Assembly: GCF_000308275.2 (NCBI RefSeq)
Contig: NZ_HG529490.1
Span: 813,158-877,157, forward strand
Direction of reading: 5' to 3'
Source: Levyella massiliensis
GTDB lineage: Bacteria > Bacillota > Clostridia > Tissierellales > Peptoniphilaceae
Length of the DNA: 64,000 bases
How positions within the stretch are numbered: the first letter of the stretch is position 1; each line of letters opens with the position of its first letter. The position numbers and the translations under genes were made by a program. The notes under the pieces were generated by a model, which was not told the origin of the DNA, did no database searches, and saw only the letters and a program-made list of their open reading frames with translations. Below are positions 45,435 to 54,202 of the stretch, one piece after another.

Positions 45435-45857
45435 CTATTCAAAATGGAACAGGTTTAAGCCGGTTTCATCATCATGGATACGATCCACGGTGCCATCCAG
45501 CACATGAATGAACATTTCACAGGTGGCAAAAATCACCGCTTCATTCAGATGGCCACCAAAAGCATGGCCTTCTTTATCCGCACACGTTAAATGGAGGTGC
45601 GCATAATATTCCCCATCCATGGTCGTGATATTGCCATAGAGCGCAGTGATCTCGGCCGGGAAGGTGAAGTGGTTTTTATAGTACTTCTTTTCACTCACAT
45701 CATAGCAACCCACCGTAAAATCATCGATGGCGCCCAACGCACGTACTTCAGCTAGCTTAATGTTCTCTTTTTCAGCAATGTTTTTCAATTGCGTCAGAAT
45801 CTCTTCGCCGCGTTCCATGCGGCAAACAAGCGTATCTCCAAAACGACGATATTCCAT
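45435..45857 (-). CDS. PPC/DUF296 domain protein
   Basis: A 140-residue protein that is nearly all a PPC (DUF296) domain: 'RMERGEEILTQLKNIAEKENIKLAEVRALGAIDDFTVG...YAHLHLTCADKEGHAFGGHL'. The His-rich 'HLHL...GGHL' segment fits the trimer metal site. Bacterial members are often called DNA-binding but their role is unclear. I choose the ATG at 45857 after GGAGGAG; upstream codons lack a site. Confidence 0.88.
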   Translation of the reverse strand: MEYRRFGDTLVCRMERGEEILTQLKNIAEKENIKLAEVRALGAIDDFTVGCYDVSEKKYYKNHFTFPAEITALYGNITTMDGEYYAHLHLTCADKEGHAFGGHLNEAVIFATCEMFIHVLDGTVDRIHDDETGLNLFHFE

Positions 45858-45965
45858 AACTCCTCCTTCTTGCATGCCTCTTCTTCCATTATACACAAAG
45901 CAGCAAAACCAACGAAAAAGGATAAGCGATAGCATCGCGACCTGTGGCGTAAAAAACGCCCGGGT

Positions 45966-47141
45966 CTAATGCGCTTTGCTCTGTTCTCGGCGCAAAATGA
46001 TGGTCAAGAGGAAAGTTGTCACTGCAACACCCACGAGTAGAAGGAGGTTGCGATTTACCAAAGCGTAATCGATTTTTGCCGCACTGACATGGCTGAGATG
46101 ATCAATGGTATTCATCAGCCAATAGGAAGGGAAAATGCGCGATGCTTTTACGACGAAATCCGGAAGCAGAAAACTCGGCACAAAAACACCTGTCGAAAAG
46201 GCCACCAGTAAAGAATAGGCTGTGCTGAAGAAGGAAGCTGCATTTTCCGATCGAAAAATCTGCATGATAAACAGGATCAACCCGTTGATGGCAAGAGCGT
46301 GCACGGCGGAAGTGAGAATTCCAACTTGTGCCTGTCTGGTTTCGAGCACATCAAAGCCTACAACCGCAAGGCTGATGAGCATGAAGATCGCCCAGAGGAA
46401 AAACATAAACACAAAGGAGGAAAGCGTAATTTGTCTCGTCCGCGTTGCCTCGTCATAGCCGCTGATCAACTCACGAGCCTTTATTTTCGGATCCTCGGTA
46501 CGGGCAATGGTCATGCCCACACATGTAAAACCGGCGCTTAAGAGGACGTAAAGAATAACGCCAAGCATTCCCAAAAAGAGTTCAATTTGCGCACTGTTTT
46601 CGTGGCCATTTACGGCGATTTGTCCCTCCAGTTTCGTATCCATGATTTTTATCATGTACGACTCTAGAAGATCACTTCGCTCACTTCCCTGCACGGAAGA
46701 AGGAATATGACTGTCAAAGAGGCGATAACTCGTTGCATAAAGAGCAATCTGGCGATCCAATACCTGTACCGGCGTATCATTTTTGCTGACGAAGGTCTGT
46801 ACGTTGAGCCGGCTTCCCGTCTCGGGTAAACGGAAGGTTTCAGGAATCACCAGAACATAGTCCACCTTATCCCGAAAAATGGAAGCGTTCCAAGCTTTTT
46901 CATCCGTTCCGGCGTCCACGATCTCGTTTGTTTTCTTCAAATACGCTTCAAGGTTCTTGGCGAACGCATCCTGACTGTGGTTAATCAGGGCCAAACGCGG
47001 CTTTTTTTCCTCTACAAAAGTAGCTTCCTCTGTCTGATTCCTCGCCATGAGCAAAAAGAGTCCCAAAAAAATGCCGAAGGTAATCAGCAAAAAACCTTTA
47101 TTGTGACGCGCGATTTTGAGAAACAGTTTATAGGCTCTCAT
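45966..47141 (-). CDS. ABC-2 type permease
   Basis: A 391-residue ABC-2 membrane protein with one N-terminal helix, a large outer domain and five or six C-terminal helices. It is the last gene of an operon ATPase-permease-permease and overlaps the previous permease by 14 bases. The pair should form one exporter. Substrate is unknown: lipids, peptides or antibiotics are usual for this type. Confidence 0.85.
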   Translation of the reverse strand: MRAYKLFLKIARHNKGFLLITFGIFLGLFLLMARNQTEEATFVEEKKPRLALINHSQDAFAKNLEAYLKKTNEIVDAGTDEKAWNASIFRDKVDYVLVIPETFRLPETGSRLNVQTFVSKNDTPVQVLDRQIALYATSYRLFDSHIPSSVQGSERSDLLESYMIKIMDTKLEGQIAVNGHENSAQIELFLGMLGVILYVLLSAGFTCVGMTIARTEDPKIKARELISGYDEATRTRQITLSSFVFMFFLWAIFMLISLAVVGFDVLETRQAQVGILTSAVHALAINGLILFIMQIFRSENAASFFSTAYSLLVAFSTGVFVPSFLLPDFVVKASRIFPSYWLMNTIDHLSHVSAAKIDYALVNRNLLLLVGVAVTTFLLTIILRREQSKAH

Positions 47142-48318
47142 AGCGATCCCTCCTTAATGCGATGATGGTGATGCCAAGGAAAATAACGAGAGTGATGGCC
47201 AAGTGCGCCATCGCCGTATGATAAATCTCCCCCACTCCCTGTGTATAGAGACCATACAAACCGTCGTTCACCATATTAACCGGATTGAGTGCATCCAATA
47301 ACGGGGCAGCAGCCTGCACAATCGTCCGTACGCCGGAAACCATCATGCCCGACAAAAAGCCTAAGAAAAGGGGCAATAGGATACCAATAGCCTGGCGAAC
47401 ACCTTTTGCTTCCGGCAACAGGGCAGCCACCACAACACCGATCACGATGCCACAACATTGCCCCAAAAAAAGCAGAAGCAAAAGAGCCCAAATATTCGTC
47501 TTCGTCGCCACTTCTACACCAAGAAGGCGAAGCAGCAGGTAGAGAACCAGGGTAAAGCCGATATAAATGACCAGATAGGCGCCAAAATGAAGCACAAAGC
47601 TTTTCCGACGCTCCAATGGGGATATCTGCTCTCGCAAGCCAAGTGGGCTTTGGTTCGCATGCAAGTTATCCAGAAGATGATTGCCCATGGAAAACGCATA
47701 AAAGGTAATGTAGGCAATGCAGGCGAACTGAAAGCTGAGCATTTGGTCGACGCCGCCTTTACGCAGATCCGGATTCACTTCCAGCGCTTCTACTTTTTGT
47801 TCTTGCGCTACCGCCGGCACCGATGTTGGAGCTTTTGTCACAGCAGATTTTGCAATTTCCTCCATATTGGTTTTGGTTTGGTACGAGCGCAATACCTGCT
47901 GTACAACCATCAGCACATAGGAACGCGCCATGCGCGTTTCATATTTTCCGGCTTTGGCATCCAGTACGATGGCGTCGATGGCGCCGGCATTCATCGCGGC
48001 TCGCGCTTCTTTGAGTGTGGAGAAGTTGCCATACACGAGTGGAAGTTTAGCATTTTTTTCCGGCGTCTCCTCTGTCCACTTTTGATTTTTCCAAACGCCT
48101 TTCTTGGCCTCAAGATCCGCCATAAAATCCGGGAAATCCGCCTCTTGTCCTTGAATCAACCCGATACGACTGACCGGCAAAGAGAGATCTTCCTTTGTGG
48201 TCGGACGAAAGACCATGCTGAAAATGAGTAAGAGCACAACCGGCAAGGAAAAACCCCAAATCAGCGCTTCCCGCTGGCGGATGATCTGTTTCAGGTGATA
48301 AGCGAAAAGTTTACGCAT
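47128..48318 (-). CDS. ABC-2 type permease
   Basis: About 396 residues with the same layout as the next permease: N-terminal helix, outer domain (about 30-200) and C-terminal helices. I choose the ATG at 48318, ten bases after AAGGAG, in the overlap with the ATPase gene. Two different ABC-2 permeases suggest a heterodimeric exporter controlled by the divergent sensor kinase and response regulator. Confidence 0.85.
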   Translation of the reverse strand: MRKLFAYHLKQIIRQREALIWGFSLPVVLLLIFSMVFRPTTKEDLSLPVSRIGLIQGQEADFPDFMADLEAKKGVWKNQKWTEETPEKNAKLPLVYGNFSTLKEARAAMNAGAIDAIVLDAKAGKYETRMARSYVLMVVQQVLRSYQTKTNMEEIAKSAVTKAPTSVPAVAQEQKVEALEVNPDLRKGGVDQMLSFQFACIAYITFYAFSMGNHLLDNLHANQSPLGLREQISPLERRKSFVLHFGAYLVIYIGFTLVLYLLLRLLGVEVATKTNIWALLLLLFLGQCCGIVIGVVVAALLPEAKGVRQAIGILLPLFLGFLSGMMVSGVRTIVQAAAPLLDALNPVNMVNDGLYGLYTQGVGEIYHTAMAHLAITLVIFLGITIIALRRDRYESL

Positions 48319-49255
48319 GATCACGCAGCTCCTTTCCGGTGATTTCCAGAAAAACATCATTTAAGGTGGGTCGATCGGTTTCAATGGACAATAGAGAAAT
48401 ACCTTTTTCTTCTAATCGATGGATGAGATCAATGGCGCTCATGGCAGACGTGCGAAGCTGCAGTTGCAGATATTTCCCATCATAAGAAGGAGACCCAAAC
48501 GCAGGCTCTTGCCTAATCCAGGCCAGTTGAGCGTCGGAAAGTTCTGCAACCCCCACTTTTACCGTCTCCCGAAGCGACGTTTGCGCCAGAATTTCACGGC
48601 TGGTTCCTTCCACTAACGACTTCCCGTGATCCAAAATGACCAAGCGATCGCACAGCAGTTCAATTTCTTCCATGTAGTGTGACGTATAGATGACCGTGGC
48701 ACCCTCATCCCGCAGCTTACGAATGCCTTCCAGAATGCGGTTTCGGGATTGCGGATCCACCGCAACGGTCGGTTCATCCAAGATCAGAAGCCGCGGCTTA
48801 TGCGCGATGCCGCAGGCTAAATTGAGACGTCGCAATAATCCGCCGGAAAGTTTGGATGGATGAAAATGACGAAAATCCTCCAGTTCTACAAAGTGAATGG
48901 CCTCTTCTACCAATGCTTTGCGTTTCTTTTCGTCCTGCACATAAAGACCGCAGAAATAATCAATATTTTCCTGCACGCTGAGTTCTTCATAGACCGCCAC
49001 ATTCTGTGGTACCAACCCGATCTGCTTTTTGACAGATGCATTTGTAGAGGACATCGGTGTGCCAAAAATTTCAATCTCTCCATGGTCAAATTTGAGCAAG
49101 GCTAAAATACAGTTAATCAAGGTCGTCTTTCCGGATCCATTCGGACCCAACAAGCCAAATATCTCGCCTTTATCTACGGTCAAGCTGAGATGGTCAATGG
49201 CTACCAGTTCTTTGTAACGCTTGACCAAATCGTTGACCCTTACCACATGTTCCAT
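48311..49255 (-). CDS. ABC-2 exporter ATPase
   Basis: A 314-residue ABC ATPase with Walker A GPNGSGKTT, signature 'LSGGLLRR' and Walker B 'LLILDEPTVAVD', and a C-terminal accessory domain of about 90 residues as in DrrA/CcmA types. The first gene of the exporter operon. Its start is 238 bases from the divergent sensor kinase gene. The signature LSGGL rather than LSGGQ is common in this subgroup. Confidence 0.92.
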   Translation of the reverse strand: MEHVVRVNDLVKRYKELVAIDHLSLTVDKGEIFGLLGPNGSGKTTLINCILALLKFDHGEIEIFGTPMSSTNASVKKQIGLVPQNVAVYEELSVQENIDYFCGLYVQDEKKRKALVEEAIHFVELEDFRHFHPSKLSGGLLRRLNLACGIAHKPRLLILDEPTVAVDPQSRNRILEGIRKLRDEGATVIYTSHYMEEIELLCDRLVILDHGKSLVEGTSREILAQTSLRETVKVGVAELSDAQLAWIRQEPAFGSPSYDGKYLQLQLRTSAMSAIDLIHRLEEKGISLLSIETDRPTLNDVFLEITGKELRDHA

Positions 49256-49381
49256 ACTGCCTCCTTATTCTTGGACTTTTGACGACGTTTTTCAGATGGT
49301 TGTCGCTTGCATGATGTTGTTGTTTTTTTTCTTTTCTTATTATCAGTGTAAACAGCACCATTCCGGAAAACGAGGGTCTTC

Positions 49382-49409
49382 TGTCATAAGCGAATATGAC
49401 AAATGTCAT
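49382..49409. promoter_or_regulatory. Candidate response-regulator site in the divergent promoter region
   Basis: ATGACAAATGTCAT (49396-49409) is a palindrome with six-base arms; another TGTCAT lies at 49382-49387. It sits between the ABC operon and the kinase gene, upstream of a TATAAT (about 49444). NarL/LuxR-type regulators such as the adjacent one commonly bind TGAC-N-GTCA sites. Confidence 0.5.
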
Positions 49410-49493
49410 CTCGCTTCTGTTTTATGCTTCACCTCGCCTTTGCTATAATAAATATATTGGAAAAGCGGCAAGTTTCAGCCAAAGGAGGCAATC

Positions 49494-50597
49494 GTGAAGC
49501 GATTTTATTTGTGGGGTGGCGTCGTTCTCCTCTCCGTCCTTTCCACCTTCTTCTTGCATGCTTCATCTCCGTCTGCGAGCGCATATCTTCATATCCTGTT
49601 TCTTCTCAGCGGCGATGCTTTGTTTTATTTGTTTTCGCTTGTCGCGCCGGAAAAAGTATCCCAAAAGCACAAGGCATTTCTTTTTCTTCTATCCGCGTCC
49701 TTAATCACCTTGTTCAGCGGATCGCGTCCCTATCTGGTGGCCTTCCTTCCGGGACTCTTTTTTCTTCTTCCGGATTCGTCTCCTATTCGTTTAACGGGTA
49801 TCCTGCTTTTTCTTATCGTTTTTCTTTGCTGTGGCGTCTCACCGTATACACTGTTACTCAGCGTTCTCGCCTTTTATGCGAATTATGTGGCCGGTACATG
49901 GCGCAAAGATCGCCATCGCTTGGAAAAAACCTTGTATTCGCTGGATGAAGAAACGCAGAAATCCAATGTACTTAACCGTCGTTATCTCGCTCTGGAAGAA
50001 TCACAGTCCCTTCTGCAGGATAATGCCATCCTGCAGGAGCGACAGCGCATTGCACGGGATATCCATGACCACGTCGGGCATGAACTGACGTCCGCCATTC
50101 TCCAGTTAAAAGCGTTAGAATTTCGCATCGAAGATCCTTCCCTGCTTGTTCCGGTCCGCCAATTACTGGAGGAAAGTATGACGGAAATCCGTAACAGCGT
50201 ACACAATCTGCATGATCAATCATTGAATTTAGCCGAAGAAGTGCAGCTCCTATTGGATCGCTATACCTACTGTCCGGTCTATAAAGAAATCCATCTGCAA
50301 ACCGAACCGCCTGGTGCGGTCCATTTTACGCTTCTGGCCGCCATTAAGGAGGCATTAAAAAACACTGCCACCCATTCCAATGCGACAAAAGCGGAAATTC
50401 TTTTAAGCGAGACGCCAACGTTTTACCGCTTATTGCTTGTGGATAACGGTACGACAGCTGTCAAACATCCTGAAGCCGGCAATGGGCTTGGCCTGCTTTC
50501 CCTACAACAGCGCGTTGACGCCTTGAACGGTTCCATGAACCTCTCCGTGGAAAACGGCTTTCGTCTGTTTATCACATTGCCAAAGGAGGAAGTATGA
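49494..50597 (+). CDS. Sensor histidine kinase (HisKA_3, NarX/LiaS type)
   Basis: A 367-residue kinase: five or six N-terminal membrane helices without a large outer loop, a coiled-coil, the phospho-acceptor His191 in 'RDIHDHVGHEL', and a HATPase domain ('AAIKEALKNTATHSNA', 'GNGLGLLSL'). GTG start after AAAGGAGG. It overlaps the regulator gene by four bases and is divergent from the ABC-2 operon, which it probably controls. Confidence 0.92.
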   Translation: MKRFYLWGGVVLLSVLSTFFLHASSPSASAYLHILFLLSGDALFYLFSLVAPEKVSQKHKAFLFLLSASLITLFSGSRPYLVAFLPGLFFLLPDSSPIRLTGILLFLIVFLCCGVSPYTLLLSVLAFYANYVAGTWRKDRHRLEKTLYSLDEETQKSNVLNRRYLALEESQSLLQDNAILQERQRIARDIHDHVGHELTSAILQLKALEFRIEDPSLLVPVRQLLEESMTEIRNSVHNLHDQSLNLAEEVQLLLDRYTYCPVYKEIHLQTEPPGAVHFTLLAAIKEALKNTATHSNATKAEILLSETPTFYRLLLVDNGTTAVKHPEAGNGLGLLSLQQRVDALNGSMNLSVENGFRLFITLPKEEV

Positions 50598-51241
50598 ATT
50601 TAGTCATCGTAGATGATGATCCCATTGTCGTCGAAAGTCTTCGTCTCATCATTGAAGGCGGTTCAAAAAGCTATCCCGAGGCCATTACAGTGGTCGGAAC
50701 GGGAAACAGCGGTGAGGAAGCCATTACACTGTATGCAAAATATCATCCGGATATTCTCCTTTTGGATATTCGCATGGAGGGCATGAACGGTCTGGATGCC
50801 GCGCGCGAAATTCTCCGCCGGGATGCTCATGCGCCGATCCTCTTTCTTACAACGTTCCTTGATGAAGACTACATTGCGGAAGCGCTTCGCCTCGGCGCAC
50901 GCGGCTATTTGCGAAAGTCCGGCGTAGAGTCCCTTCTTCCCTCTCTCTACGCCGTGCAAAACGGGCATCACGTCTATGGCGATGAAATTGTAGAAAAATT
51001 ACCGCACCTGCTTCAACGTCCTCACCAAGCCGACAACGATCCGTTTGCTGCGCTAAAGGAGGACGAATGGAATATCGTGCGTTTGGTCTCCGAAGGAAAA
51101 AGCAATAAAGAAATTGCGGATGTCCTTCACTTCTCGGAAGGAACCATCCGCAATTATCTCAGTATAATTATGGAAAAATGTCAGGTGCAAGGGAGAACGC
51201 AACTGGCTATTGCCTTTTACAAAGCCGGCCATATTCATTAG
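50594..51241 (+). CDS. NarL/LuxR family response regulator
   Basis: A 215-residue protein with a receiver domain (Asp58 in 'LLLDIRMEG') and a C-terminal LuxR helix-turn-helix ('LVSEGKSNKEIADVLHFSEGTIRNYLSIIMEK'). Start overlaps the kinase stop (ATGA). Likely target: the divergent ABC-2 operon through the palindrome at 49396. Confidence 0.94.
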   Translation: MNLVIVDDDPIVVESLRLIIEGGSKSYPEAITVVGTGNSGEEAITLYAKYHPDILLLDIRMEGMNGLDAAREILRRDAHAPILFLTTFLDEDYIAEALRLGARGYLRKSGVESLLPSLYAVQNGHHVYGDEIVEKLPHLLQRPHQADNDPFAALKEDEWNIVRLVSEGKSNKEIADVLHFSEGTIRNYLSIIMEKCQVQGRTQLAIAFYKAGHIH

Positions 51242-51334
51242 CCCTCTTTTTTGACTCATTAAATAGCCGCACACTACGTCTTCGCTGCGAGGCACGCTTT
51301 ACCAAGCGATACATTCTCGTCGATGACGCTAAGC

Positions 51335-51961
51335 TTAGTCGATCACAATGTCCTCAAAGAGATCGGGCAACAGCTCCCGGAACTTCGGCAACAGCAGACG
51401 TACAATCTCACGAATCTGCGGATGTGCCGCTTTGGATCCGCGTAAACGGAAGAAATGGCGCCATTCGCGCATATTCATGGTCACGACAATTTCAGTCTTC
51501 AGGCTATTCGGCAGCACACTTCGTGCCTCTTCCGGCGTCGCTCCGGCTTCGATAAGGGCAAAATAGCCTTTTTCGATGGAAGCCATTTGTTCCTTCCAAA
51601 GGGTGTAGCAGGTGTCACCCTCATCCCAGAACAACGGTTTAATGAAAGTGAGCTCGTTGCCGAACTTATCTTTCGTGTAGTTGCAGTAGCGCGTACTTTC
51701 CTGGCTGTAGCTGGCGATGCGATGACGAACAATTTCATGTGTAACACCACGGTCGCAGATGATTTTCACGCTCAACTTTTCGTGTTCGATCACGCTCTCA
51801 TGTCCGCTTTGCACCAAACGGCGCAGAAACGGTCCCGCCGTATTTTCTTTGATATTGGCTTCACTCTTGTAGCACACGCGCCCTGCCGCTTCCATATTGC
51901 GCAGCATTTGACGGGAATCCGGATTTCCCAGAATTTCTACCGATGGGGAAATAATCTGCAT
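51335..51961 (-). CDS. thyX: Flavin-dependent thymidylate synthase
   Basis: A 208-residue protein with the ThyX motif 'RHRIASYSQESTR' and other flavin-binding segments ('SVIEHEKLSVKI', 'LPNSLKTEIVVTMNMREW'). It makes dTMP from dUMP with FAD and methylene-tetrahydrofolate. ATG start with GGAG. No thyA is seen nearby. Confidence 0.96.
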   Translation of the reverse strand: MQIISPSVEILGNPDSRQMLRNMEAAGRVCYKSEANIKENTAGPFLRRLVQSGHESVIEHEKLSVKIICDRGVTHEIVRHRIASYSQESTRYCNYTKDKFGNELTFIKPLFWDEGDTCYTLWKEQMASIEKGYFALIEAGATPEEARSVLPNSLKTEIVVTMNMREWRHFFRLRGSKAAHPQIREIVRLLLPKFRELLPDLFEDIVID

Positions 51962-51999
51962 CGTTTTCTCCTTCTCGCTGTTTTAACAATCACTTCCGA

Positions 52000-52269
52000 T
52001 TACAGTTCACGACAGGAGAGAACGTGCACATCGCCTTTTGCTCTCTCTTGGGCCACACAGGAAGCGGTGAGCATCGCGATCATGCGACCGTCCAAGGCTG
52101 ATTTTGCAGCGGCTGGCGCTTTTTTGACAGACTTTTTCGGCGCCTCTTCACCGCCCGGAATGTACTTCAACAAGCTGATAATGGCCGTAAGCAAAATCAG
52201 GATGAGAAACACAATGAGCATGGAAAACATGCTGACAAAAAGGGCATCACTTAAACCAAATGGATTCAT
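52000..52269 (-). CDS. oadG: OadG-like small subunit of a decarboxylase sodium pump
   Basis: An 89-residue protein with one N-terminal membrane helix ('FVSMFSMLIVFLILILLTAIISLL'), a Lys/Ala linker and a C-terminal tail 'MIAMLTASCVAQER...VHVLSCREL' that resembles OadG ends. OadG binds and stabilises the decarboxylase complex. It follows the OadA-like gene on the minus strand. No OadB or separate biotin carrier is present here. Confidence 0.72.
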   Translation of the reverse strand: MNPFGLSDALFVSMFSMLIVFLILILLTAIISLLKYIPGGEEAPKKSVKKAPAAAKSALDGRMIAMLTASCVAQERAKGDVHVLSCREL

Positions 52270-52290
52270 AATACGTCCTTCCTTTATATT

Positions 52291-52327
52291 TGCGCAAAAT
52301 GGTGGCGAATGGGGGCCCCTTTGCGCA
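52291..52327. other. Hairpin between oadA and oadG
   Basis: TGCGCAAA (52291-52298) and TTTGCGCA (52320-52327) form a perfect 8-bp stem 22 bases ahead of the oadG start. It might stabilise the 3' end of the oadA transcript or attenuate oadG. No T-run is present. Confidence 0.4.
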
Positions 52328-52403
52328 TAGCATTAAACCGACATGTTCACCGATCCTAGCCGATGAAGCGTCTAATTGTTTTAACTCGTTTTACTATTTT
52401 ATC

Positions 52404-53963
52404 CTATTTCCCTTGGGGAAGAAACATCTCGAAGCATTCTGCGCCGCTACCGGAGGACAAATGGGCTGCCACTGCCATAACGGCCACTTTTTCCAGTGTA
52501 ACGGATTCGGCGTTCGATGCCGTCGCAGCCTGTGTTGCTGCAACAGCCACAGCCGCTTTTTCCTGTTTGGCTTTCTCCTCCGCTTCTGCTTTGGCTTTGG
52601 CTGCCTCTTCTTCCGCTTTCCATGCGCCCGTCAGGAAGGATTCCACCTGTTGCGGGAACAGAATATAGGCGACGACTTCTTCTTCACTGGCTTCACGGCC
52701 AAGCGCTTTTTCCAGTTTTTTCTTCTCGTCTTCATAAATGAAAGGCAGATCATCCGGGTCCGTCGGTTTCTTCGGCGCAACGCCTTTCAAAATCTTAGCG
52801 ACCACCTCCGGATTTTTCTCCGCCGGCGAACGACCATAAAAGCCTTGCACATAATCTTTAATTTCCTTCGGCACCATTTTATACGGTTCGCCAAAAAGAA
52901 CGTTCATGACCGCCTGCGTACCGACCATCTGTGACAGTGGTGTCACCAGCGGCGGATAACCCATATCCTTACGAACATTGGGTACTTCCTGCAAAACTTC
53001 ATTGAAGCGATGCCCCTGTTTTTGTCCTTCCAATTGGCTGAGCAAGTTCGACAGCATGCCGCCCGGAACCTGATACGTCAAAATCTTGGGATTGGGAACC
53101 AACGAACGCGCACGCAAGTCGCCGGAAGCAATGTATTTGGAGGCCAAGCGGTCGGCAATTTCATACACTTCGCTCAGCGCTTCACGGTCGATGTTGACCT
53201 CGCGATCCGCAAGCTTGGCGACCTCGAGAAGCGTTTCATCGGCAAGATGCGACGTTCCGCCGGAGAAGGGAGAAATGCAGCCGTCCACGATGTCTACGCC
53301 TGCTTTCATCGCTTGCAGCATAACAAGCGGTGTGGCATTTCCCGTTGTGTGGGTGTGCAGATCAATGGGCACATCCAGTGCATCTTTTAGCGCGGAAACC
53401 AATTCATATGCATTTTGCGGCGTGCAAATGCCGGCCATATCTTTGATGCAAATGGAGTCGGCACCCATATCGACATATTCTTTCGCCAGTTTTACATAAT
53501 ATTCGTTGTTATGCACCGGGCTGACGGTATACGCAATGGCGCCTTGCAAATGACCATTGTGTTTTTTTACAAACTTAAAAGCGTTTTTCAGGTTGTTGGT
53601 ATCATTAAGCGCATCAAAACAGCGGATGACATCAATGCCGTTTTCTAAGGTAAGACGAATGAAGCGCTCCAGTGTATCGTTGTCATAATGGCGATACCCA
53701 ACCACGTTTTGTCCGCGCAATAACATGGAAAGCTTTGTGTGTTTCGCAGCGCGGCGAATTTCGCGCAGATTTTCCCACGCACTCTGATGCAAAAAGCGAA
53801 ACGCTGAATCGAACGTAGCGCCGCCCCAGACTTCCAAGGAATGGAAGCCGACTTTATCCAGCGCCTCCACCAATGTGATAATATCTTCGCGCTGCATACG
53901 GGTTGCTAACAGGGATTGATTCCCGTCACGAACCGTTACATCTTGAATAAAAACTTCGCTCAT
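52404..53963 (-). CDS. oadA: Oxaloacetate decarboxylase alpha-type carboxyltransferase, without biotin domain
   Basis: A 519-residue protein: carboxyltransferase barrel ('VTVRDGNQSLLATRM', 'DMAGICTPQNA', 'DLHTHTTGNA' with the metal-binding His pair) and the conserved PYC/OadA domain to about residue 450. Full-length OadA ends with a biotinyl domain carrying an MKM motif; here the C-terminus is an Ala/Glu/Lys linker and a 'LEKVAVMAVAAHL' tail, with no MKM. The biotin carrier must be a separate protein. Paired with an OadG-like gene; oxaloacetate or methylmalonyl-CoA type pumps both fit. Confidence 0.88.
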   Translation of the reverse strand: MSEVFIQDVTVRDGNQSLLATRMQREDIITLVEALDKVGFHSLEVWGGATFDSAFRFLHQSAWENLREIRRAAKHTKLSMLLRGQNVVGYRHYDNDTLERFIRLTLENGIDVIRCFDALNDTNNLKNAFKFVKKHNGHLQGAIAYTVSPVHNNEYYVKLAKEYVDMGADSICIKDMAGICTPQNAYELVSALKDALDVPIDLHTHTTGNATPLVMLQAMKAGVDIVDGCISPFSGGTSHLADETLLEVAKLADREVNIDREALSEVYEIADRLASKYIASGDLRARSLVPNPKILTYQVPGGMLSNLLSQLEGQKQGHRFNEVLQEVPNVRKDMGYPPLVTPLSQMVGTQAVMNVLFGEPYKMVPKEIKDYVQGFYGRSPAEKNPEVVAKILKGVAPKKPTDPDDLPFIYEDEKKKLEKALGREASEEEVVAYILFPQQVESFLTGAWKAEEEAAKAKAEAEEKAKQEKAAVAVAATQAATASNAESVTLEKVAVMAVAAHLSSGSGAECFEMFLPQGK

Positions 53964-54202
53964 GTTCTTTCCTCTCTATGGTAACGAAAACGGTAAACTC
54001 CTTTTCCTATTATAGTAGAAAATCGACGGGATGGGAAAGAAAAGGAAAATGTTTGTCAAAATTGCCATGCCGGTTTGACGCAGTAGCTAGTCTCTTTCTT
54101 TTTTCTGCACGGGTAGTATGATAGTCACGGCGAACCGTTAACAACATGCTCAAAACAACATATAGTGCGTTGTCTGAAAGCAAGGCATAGAAAGAGGAAG
54201 CG

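Noticed and set aside
52290..52934. Plus-strand frame of 214 codons opposite oadA
   Set aside because: Low-complexity Phe/Cys/Arg protein on the opposite strand of a well-matched gene; a shadow frame.
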